Shown piece after piece: positions 33,248 through 38,546 of a DNA stretch of 38,546 nt. Origin of the DNA: Poindextera sp035295705 (lineage in GTDB: Bacteria > Pseudomonadota > Alphaproteobacteria > Caulobacterales > Caulobacteraceae); the NCBI GenBank assembly GCA_035295705.1, contig DATGIN010000172.1:1-38546 (forward strand), written 5' to 3'. The position numbers were made by a program, and so were the translations under genes. The notes beneath the pieces were generated by a model. It ran no database searches. It was given only the letters and a program-made list of their open reading frames with translations, and had not been told where the DNA came from. How positions within the stretch are numbered: the first letter of the stretch is position 1; every line of letters begins with the position of its first letter.

Positions 33248-33780
33248 GCCGGTCCCGCCACGTCGCGGACGGCGTCGAGGATCTGCGGATAGGCGGAACA
33301 GCGGCAGATGTTGCCGCTCATGCGTTCGCGGATCTCGGCGTCGGTGAGCCTGATCGGCCCAGCCAGATCGTCGGTCGCCGCGCTCGGCCAGCCCTTGGCC
33401 GCCTCGTCGAGCAATCCGGCCGCCGAGCAGATCTGGCCCGGCGTGCAGTAGCCGCACTGGAAGGCGTCGCGGTCGAGGAACGCGCGTTGCAGCGGGCTCA
33501 GGCGCTCGGCGGTTCCGATGCCCTCGATCGTGATGACGCCGTCGCCTTCGTGCATCACCGCCAGCGAAAGGCAGGCGTTGATGCGGAGGCCGTTCACCAG
33601 GACCGTGCAGGCGCCGCACTGGCCATGGTCGCAGCCCTTCTTCGCACCCTTGAGGTCGAGGTGCTCGCGGAGGGCGTCGAGGAGCGTGGTGCGGACGTCG
33701 AGGTCGAGGGCTCTGGCCTCGCCGTTGACGGTCATGCGGACGGAGGCGGTCGGAGCGCCCTCCGCGGAGGTCGGCGGCAT
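33244..33780 (-). CDS. Molybdenum hydroxylase [2Fe-2S] subunit (PaoA/YagT-type)
   Basis: A 178-residue iron-sulfur subunit with the two expected clusters. The plant-ferredoxin-type site is Cys50, 55, 58 and 70 (GCDHGQCGACTV); the helical-domain site is Cys109, 112, 159 and 161 (CGYCTPG and CRC). It is the first gene of the three-gene operon. ATG 33780 is preferred; ATG 33735 would remove 15 polar residues and is not preceded by a ribosome site. E. coli PaoA carries a Tat signal, which is absent here, so the complex is probably cytoplasmic. The frame stays open far upstream but that part is antisense to the transporter gene and is not coding. Confidence 0.93.
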   Translation of the reverse strand: MPPTSAEGAPTASVRMTVNGEARALDLDVRTTLLDALREHLDLKGAKKGCDHGQCGACTVLVNGLRINACLSLAVMHEGDGVITIEGIGTAERLSPLQRAFLDRDAFQCGYCTPGQICSAAGLLDEAAKGWPSAATDDLAGPIRLTDAEIRERMSGNICRCSAYPQILDAVRDVAGPA

Positions 33781-33803
33781 CGTTGTCTGAGGACTCTTCT
33801 TGC

Positions 33804-33831
33804 GGGGCGGCCGTGAACTTGACGGCGCCCC
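33804..33831. promoter_or_regulatory. Hairpin in the molybdenum hydroxylase/MFS divergent region
   Basis: GGGGCGGCCGT (33804-33814) and ACGGCGCCCC (33822-33831) pair with one bulged base around a 7-base loop. It sits in the 123-base gap between the divergent start codons, so it could be an operator or an RNA structure in the hydroxylase leader. GC content makes chance pairing fairly easy. Confidence 0.3.
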
Positions 33832-33903
33832 ATCATCCAGCCATCGCCGGTCCGCGACAAGCGCGGGCGGTCGTTTGACGGGCCGCAAAACCGAGGGGAG
33901 CCG

Positions 33904-35184
33904 GTGGTCTTGACGGACGCTGAGCGCGACGAGGCCGGGGCCTGGGCAGTAATCCGCGTCGCCAGCGGCAACTTCCTCGAGATGTACGACTTCCAGGTGT
34001 TCGGCTATTACGCCGCCGCCATCGGGGCGACCTTCTTCCCCAGCCGCGATCCGTTCGCCTCGCTGATGGCCTCGTTCGCGACGTTCGGCGTCGCCTTCCT
34101 GATGCGGCCGCTTGGCGCTGTGCTGCTGGGCGCCTACGCCGACCGGCACGGCCGCCGCGCCGGGCTCTTGCTCACGCTCGCGCTGATGTCGGTCGGCATT
34201 GTCACGCTGACCGTCATGCCCGGCTACGCGGTGATCGGCGCGCTCGCGCCGGCCGTCATCCTGCTCGGGCGACTGCTGCAAGGCTTCTCTGCCGGCATGG
34301 AGCTGGGCGGCGTCTCTGTCTACCTGGCCGAGATCGCGCCGCCGCGGCGGAAAGGCTTCTACACCGCCTGGCAGTCCGCGTCGCAGCAGGTCGCGGTCGT
34401 GCTGGCCGCCGTCATCGGCATCGTGCTGGCAAGCCGCCTCGCGCCGACGGCTATGAACGCCTGGGGCTGGCGTGTTCCGCTCGGCGTCGGCTGCCTGATC
34501 GTGCCCGTCCTCTTCGCGCTCCGCCGCACGCTCCCGGAGACGCGCGCCTTCGCGGCGCGGACAACGCGACCGGAGTGGGGACACATCTTCGCCGGGCTCG
34601 CGATGCACTGGAGGCCGATCGGCATCGGCATCCTGATGACAACGCTGACGACGGTCACCTTCTACATGAGCACCGTCTACACGCCGGCGTTCGGCACCCG
34701 CGTCCTGCACCTGCCGGCGCTGCCGGTGTTTGTCGTCACGGCCGCCGTCGGTGTCTCCAACTTTATCTGGTTGCCGGTCATGGGCGCCGTCTCCGACCGC
34801 GTCGGGCGCAAGCGGGTGCTGCTGCCGATCGGCGTGTTGATGCTGGTGGTGGCCGGACCGGCCATGCTCTGGCTGGTGCAGGCGCCCTCGTTCGGCCGCC
34901 TGCTCGCGGTCGAGCTCTTCTTCTCGTTCGTTTTCGGCGCCTACAACGGCGCGCTGGTCGCCTTCCTCACCGAGGTCGTGCCCCAGCACCTGCGCGCCTC
35001 GGGCTTTTCGCTGGCCTTCTCCGGCGCGACCGCCCTCTTCGGCGGGTTCACGCCGGCGATCGCGACGCTGCTCGTGCACGAGTTGCGCAACCCGGCCGCC
35101 CCAGCGCTCTGGCTGATGGCGGCGGCGTTGGTCAGCGTGACCGCCGTGCTGTTCGCGCAGCCCGCGGCGGGGGCGGCGGCTTAG
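33904..35184 (+). CDS. MFS transporter, metabolite:H+ symporter (MHS, citrate-type) family
   Basis: A 426-residue, twelve-span transporter. GNFLEMYDFQVFGYYAAAIG (22-41) is the MHS-family first helix, and the loop 2-3 motif reads GAYADRHGRRAGLL (about 76-89), with GLLLTLALMSVG after it. RLLQGFSAGMELGG in helix 4 and SDRVGRKRVLLP in the 8-9 loop complete the pattern. Its closest named relatives take up citrate or other di/tricarboxylates with protons. Start GTG 33904 is supported by GAGGGGAG upstream. Divergent from the molybdenum hydroxylase operon, so it may import that enzyme's substrate or a product precursor (inference). Its stop overlaps the ABC gene's stop by 4 bases (convergent). Confidence 0.9.
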   Translation: MVLTDAERDEAGAWAVIRVASGNFLEMYDFQVFGYYAAAIGATFFPSRDPFASLMASFATFGVAFLMRPLGAVLLGAYADRHGRRAGLLLTLALMSVGIVTLTVMPGYAVIGALAPAVILLGRLLQGFSAGMELGGVSVYLAEIAPPRRKGFYTAWQSASQQVAVVLAAVIGIVLASRLAPTAMNAWGWRVPLGVGCLIVPVLFALRRTLPETRAFAARTTRPEWGHIFAGLAMHWRPIGIGILMTTLTTVTFYMSTVYTPAFGTRVLHLPALPVFVVTAAVGVSNFIWLPVMGAVSDRVGRKRVLLPIGVLMLVVAGPAMLWLVQAPSFGRLLAVELFFSFVFGAYNGALVAFLTEVVPQHLRASGFSLAFSGATALFGGFTPAIATLLVHELRNPAAPALWLMAAALVSVTAVLFAQPAAGAAA

Positions 35185-37130
35185 GTCTGCAGCGCGTAGC
35201 CCTGGTCGGCGCGGTCTTCGCCTTCCCCCGGCATGTCGTCGAACGAGCCGTGGCTGGAGGCGTAGAGCGTCGCATAGAGGCCGCCGTTCCGCATCAGCCG
35301 GTCATGGCTTCCCTGTTCGACGATGCGGCCGGACTGCAAGACGATGATCTCGTCGGCGTCGCGCACGGTCGCCAGCCGGTGGGCGATGACGAGGCACGTG
35401 CGCCCGGCCATCAGCGCCTTCAGCGCCCGCTGAATCTCGAGCTCGGTGAAAGAGTCGATGTTCGCGGTCGCCTCGTCGAGGATGAGGATCTGCGGATTGA
35501 TCACCAGCGCGCGGGCGAAGGACAACAGCTGTCGCTGGCCGAGCGAGATGTTGCGGCCGCGCTGCCCGAGCGGCGTCGCGTACCCTTGCGGCAGCCGTAC
35601 GATGAAATCATGCGCGCGCACCGCCTTGGCAGCCGCCACCACCTGATCGTGCGTCGCGCTCGAGGCGTAGCGGATGTTCTCCTCGATCGTGCCGGTGAAC
35701 AGGAAGGGCTCCTGCAGCACCATGCCGATGGTGCGCCCGAGGCTCTCCAGCGTCACATCGCGCACGTCGTGGCCGCCGACCAAAACGCGGCCCTGGTCGA
35801 CTTCATAGAAGCGGCGCACCAGCGAGATGATCGAAGTCTTGCCGGAACCGGTCGGCCCGACCAGCGCCACGACCTGCCGCGGCTTTACCTTGAAGGAGAT
35901 GTCTTTCAGCACCGGCCTGGCGGCGTCGTAGCCGAACGTCACGTGATCGAACTCGATGGTCGGCTCGATGTTCGCGAGATGGACCGCGTCCGGCTTGTTG
36001 ACGATGGTCACCGGCACGTCGAGCACCTCGAAGATGCGATAGCCGGCGGCCATGGCGCGCTGCAGCGCCGTGTACTGCTGCGACAGCATGCGCACGGGGT
36101 CGAAGAACTTCTGCACGAAGATGACGTAGGCGACCATCGCGCCCAGCTCGAGCTGCTGGTGCATCACCTCGCCGCCGCCGACGATGATGATCACCGCCAT
36201 GGCGAACCCGGTCAGGACGGCGACCGTGGGAGACATCAGGCCCGCCAGTGCGGCGGAATCGACCGAGGCCTTCAGGTTGTCGCGCGCCTTCTCTTCGTAG
36301 AGCTCGAAGTTCATCGCCTCGCGGCGGGTCTCCTGCACCGTCCGGATCCCGCCGATGTTCTCGGCCAGCGCGCCGTTGGCGATCGACGAAGCGTCGCGCG
36401 CCTGGCGGAACGTCTTCTTCGAGTAGGGCAGCCAGATCGCGCGGATGCCGACGAGCGCGGGCAGCACCAGCATGGTGAGCAAGCCCAGTTTCCAGTTCAT
36501 CACCAGCAGAACGACCACGATGCCGATGAGCACCAAGAGGTCGCTGATCGAGCTCGTCGTGCTCTCCAGGAAGTCCTGCAGCGCGTTCACGTCGCCCTGC
36601 AGGCGGCTCATCACCCGCCCGACGTGGGTCTTGTCCATGAACGACAGCGACACGCTCTGGAAGTGCTCGAACATGGCGCGGCGGACGTCGAAGATCACCT
36701 TCTGCGCCAGGCGGGTGCTCATCCACTGCGAAAGCAGCGAGGCGACCGTGAAGATGAGGAACGAGGCGAAGAACTCCAGGACCGCGATGTCGATCCGCCC
36801 CAGCGTGATCGATCCGTGGTTGATGAACGACGGCGCCCAAAGATGCAGCTGATGCCCGGCGCCGCGGCCGCCCCCGCTGGTCGCCACCGTCACCGCCTGG
36901 CCGATCATCAGCGGCTGCAACAGCTGGGCGCCGGCCGAGACGATGGCGGTGATGATCGCTCCCCAGACGAAGCGCGGATGGGGTTTCAGGAAGGCGGCGA
37001 AGCGACGGACGATCCGGGTGTCGAACGCCATGAAGATCTCTTCCGCCTCGGCGCTGCCGAGGTTGGCGTTGCGGCGGCGGGGCGAAGGGCCCGGCGGCGG
37101 CGCTTCGCGGTCGAAGGCGAAATCGCTCAT
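35181..37130 (-). CDS. ABC exporter half-transporter with active Walker B and atypical signature
   Basis: A 649-residue half-transporter: six membrane helices (about 45-345), then an ATPase domain. Walker A is GPTGSGKT (Lys431), the signature motif reads ISLGQRQ instead of LSGGQ, Walker B with catalytic Glu is LILDEATANID, and the H-loop is IAHRLATV. The N-terminal 30 residues are Pro/Arg-rich and cytoplasmic. It starts on the upstream ABC gene's stop (ATGA), so the two are made together and most likely pair. Comparable heterodimers (TM287/288, LmrCD, BmrCD) export lipids, drugs or peptides. Substrate unknown. Confidence 0.93.
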   Translation of the reverse strand: MSDFAFDREAPPPGPSPRRRNANLGSAEAEEIFMAFDTRIVRRFAAFLKPHPRFVWGAIITAIVSAGAQLLQPLMIGQAVTVATSGGGRGAGHQLHLWAPSFINHGSITLGRIDIAVLEFFASFLIFTVASLLSQWMSTRLAQKVIFDVRRAMFEHFQSVSLSFMDKTHVGRVMSRLQGDVNALQDFLESTTSSISDLLVLIGIVVVLLVMNWKLGLLTMLVLPALVGIRAIWLPYSKKTFRQARDASSIANGALAENIGGIRTVQETRREAMNFELYEEKARDNLKASVDSAALAGLMSPTVAVLTGFAMAVIIIVGGGEVMHQQLELGAMVAYVIFVQKFFDPVRMLSQQYTALQRAMAAGYRIFEVLDVPVTIVNKPDAVHLANIEPTIEFDHVTFGYDAARPVLKDISFKVKPRQVVALVGPTGSGKTSIISLVRRFYEVDQGRVLVGGHDVRDVTLESLGRTIGMVLQEPFLFTGTIEENIRYASSATHDQVVAAAKAVRAHDFIVRLPQGYATPLGQRGRNISLGQRQLLSFARALVINPQILILDEATANIDSFTELEIQRALKALMAGRTCLVIAHRLATVRDADEIIVLQSGRIVEQGSHDRLMRNGGLYATLYASSHGSFDDMPGEGEDRADQGYALQT

Positions 37131-38546
37131 TCCGCCGCCTCCGTCACGCGCCGCTTGATCCGCGCGTCGGCGATCGAGAGGCCCTGCTCGGTCCGGGTCT
37201 GCAGCTGATAGAGGTCGTAGTACTCGCCCTGCAGCGCCAGGAGCTCGGCATGCGTGCCGCGCTCGACGATGCGGCCTTCCTCCAGCACGATGATCTCGTC
37301 GGCGTGCATTAGCGACGAGAGGCGATGCGCGATGATGATGGTCGCCTTCGCGGCTGTCGCCTCGGCCAGAGCATCGCGCACGCGCCGTTCGGTGACGGCG
37401 TCGATCGCGGCGGTGGAGTCGTCGAAAATCATGATCCCGGGGCCCGGCACCACGCCGCGGGCGATCGACATGCGCTGGCGCTGGCCGCCCGAGAGCGCCA
37501 CGCCGCGCTCGCCGACGCGCGTTCCGTACTTCAGCGGCAGGTGGTCGATGTAGTCGTGCAGCTGGGCGGTCTTGGTGGCGCCGACGATGCGCTCCTCCTC
37601 GGCCCACGGGTCGGCGTAGGCGACGTTGTTGGTCACGGTGGCGTCGAACAGGAAGGCTTCCTGCTGCACCAGGCCCACGTATTCGCGCAGCGATGCGAGG
37701 GTCACGTCGCGAATGTCGACCCCGTCGATCGTGATCTTCCCGCCGGTGACGTCGTAAAAGCGCGGGATCAGGTTGGCGATGGTCGACTTGCCGGAACCGG
37801 GCGAGCCGACGATGCCCAGCGTCTGGCCCCGGCGGACCTCGAAGTCGATGTCCTCGAGGATCCGCTTCGACGGGTCGTAGCCGAAGCTCACCTTTTCGAA
37901 ACGAAGCGTGCCCGCTGTCGGCGCCAACGGCTTCGCGCCCGGCTTGTCGGCGATCTCTGGCTCGATATCGAGGATCTCGAACAGCCGCCCGCCGCAGGTC
38001 GTGGCCCGCGCCGCCGACATCACGATCATGATCACCTGCCGCACGGGCGCCTGTAAAAGCTGCAGATAGAGGACGAAGGCGGCCATGGTGCCGGGGCTCA
38101 TCGTGCCCGCGGCGACCTTGTGCCCGCCGTACCAGAGCACAAGGGCCTGCGAGCCGTAGAAGGTCAGGGTCGTCGTCCGAACGGCCTGCATCCGCAGGAT
38201 GATGCGCTGGAACGCCTGGCGCAGCGCCTCCGTGGCGGCGGTGTCGAACTTGGCGAGCTCGAAGTTCTTCGCTGCAAACGCCCGGACCACGCGGATGCCC
38301 TGCAGGTTCTCTTCCATGGTGAGCGTCAGCACGCTCATCAGCGTCTGCACCCGCATCCAGGCGACGCGCAGCAGGTAGCCGACGCGCCCGAGCGTGAAGA
38401 TGCTGACCGGCACGAAGAGCAACGCGAGGGCCGCAAGGACCGGATCGGTCGCGAACATCAGGTAGGTGGCGACGACGAGCAGGAGGACCAGCGTCAGCGC
38501 CATCATCATCCCGTTCTGGATGAACATGCGCGTGCCTTCGAGGTCG
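37127..38546 (-). CDS. ABC exporter half-transporter with degenerate Walker B, N-terminal partial
   Basis: The C-terminal roughly 473 residues of a second half-transporter; its first membrane helices lie beyond the window. Visible are about four membrane helices, then an ATPase domain with Walker A GSPGSGKST, canonical signature LSGGQRQR, and Walker B IMIFDDSTAAID in which Asp replaces the catalytic Glu; the H-loop is IAHRLSSL. A Walker B Asp beside a non-canonical signature in the partner is the hallmark of asymmetric heterodimers with one hydrolysing site. Coupled to the downstream ABC gene by ATGA overlap. Confidence 0.92.
   Translation of the reverse strand, partial: DLEGTRMFIQNGMMMALTLVLLLVVATYLMFATDPVLAALALLFVPVSIFTLGRVGYLLRVAWMRVQTLMSVLTLTMEENLQGIRVVRAFAAKNFELAKFDTAATEALRQAFQRIILRMQAVRTTTLTFYGSQALVLWYGGHKVAAGTMSPGTMAAFVLYLQLLQAPVRQVIMIVMSAARATTCGGRLFEILDIEPEIADKPGAKPLAPTAGTLRFEKVSFGYDPSKRILEDIDFEVRRGQTLGIVGSPGSGKSTIANLIPRFYDVTGGKITIDGVDIRDVTLASLREYVGLVQQEAFLFDATVTNNVAYADPWAEEERIVGATKTAQLHDYIDHLPLKYGTRVGERGVALSGGQRQRMSIARGVVPGPGIMIFDDSTAAIDAVTERRVRDALAEATAAKATIIIAHRLSSLMHADEIIVLEEGRIVERGTHAELLALQGEYYDLYQLQTRTEQGLSIADARIKRRVTEAAE

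Noticed and set aside
33244..35079. A 611-codon minus-strand frame that seems to extend the [2Fe-2S] subunit by more than 430 residues.
   Set aside because: The extension is antisense to the MFS gene and is low-complexity and charged. The conserved subunit begins near 33780.
34575..37208. An 877-codon plus-strand frame across the MFS end and the ABC gene.
   Set aside because: Arg/Asp/His-rich antisense product without domains; the two real genes explain the region.
1..38546. Mobile element, prophage, CRISPR array or defence island.
   Set aside because: No transposase, integrase, phage, cas, restriction or toxin-antitoxin genes and no long direct or terminal repeats were seen; composition looks even across the window.

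Overview
The window is about 38.5 kb of very GC-rich, gene-dense chromosomal DNA. The codon bias, the ATGA/TGATG gene overlaps, and the gene families (Tat-type M15A peptidase, YcbB-type L,D-transpeptidase, fused transaldolase/glucose-6-phosphate isomerase, PaoABC-type molybdenum hydroxylase) fit an alphaproteobacterium, perhaps Caulobacterales or Rhizobiales. That placement is an inference. I see no rRNA, tRNA, CRISPR array, insertion sequence, integrase or phage gene. No stretch longer than 300 bases lacks a gene.

Layout: 1-3727 (+) is a tightly overlapped cluster: an enolase-superfamily sugar-acid dehydratase (cut by the window edge), a membrane protein built from an internal duplication, a gluconate-2-dehydrogenase subunit-3-like protein and a GMC flavoprotein dehydrogenase with a Cys cluster. 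3738-7028 (-) holds a short-chain dehydrogenase and a glycogen-debranching-type glycosidase. 7171-10205 holds a non-canonical Nramp-family transporter, a dolichol-phosphate-mannose-synthase-like glycosyltransferase fused to a GtrA domain, and a small membrane-anchored protein. 10226-12874 (-) is a cell-wall group: L,D-transpeptidase, M15A/MepK-like peptidase and a small membrane protein. 13036-17405 (+) carries a serine beta-lactamase-like hydrolase, a GH15 glucoamylase/trehalase-like enzyme, a crotonase and a cupin. 17410-18456 (-) is a MraY-like phosphosugar transferase outside any cell-division cluster.

The metabolic core is 18623-26947 (+): transketolase, fused transaldolase-glucose-6-phosphate isomerase, short-form 6-phosphogluconate dehydrogenase, glucose-6-phosphate dehydrogenase and a Cof-type HAD phosphatase. 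Together they form a nearly complete pentose-phosphate operon in which no recognisable 6-phosphogluconolactonase is present. An alpha/beta hydrolase and a small membrane protein follow.

At 28131-28533 a small ClpX-type zinc-finger/HTH protein sits behind a four-half-site palindromic array. Convergent to it, 28530-29915 (-) is one continuous frame joining a MerR regulator to SAICAR synthase (PurC), with a strong ribosome binding site at the internal PurC start. 30054-33780 (-) is a three-subunit molybdenum hydroxylase operon, divergent from an MHS-type MFS transporter (33904-35184, +). 35181-38546 (-) encodes two half-transporters that look like a heterodimeric ABC exporter with one degenerate ATP site; the upstream half is cut by the window edge.

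The items I think most deserve a second look are the MerR-PurC fusion, the palindromic array before the zinc-finger/HTH gene, the duplicated membrane protein beside the GMC dehydrogenase, the atypical Nramp protein and the divergent MraY.
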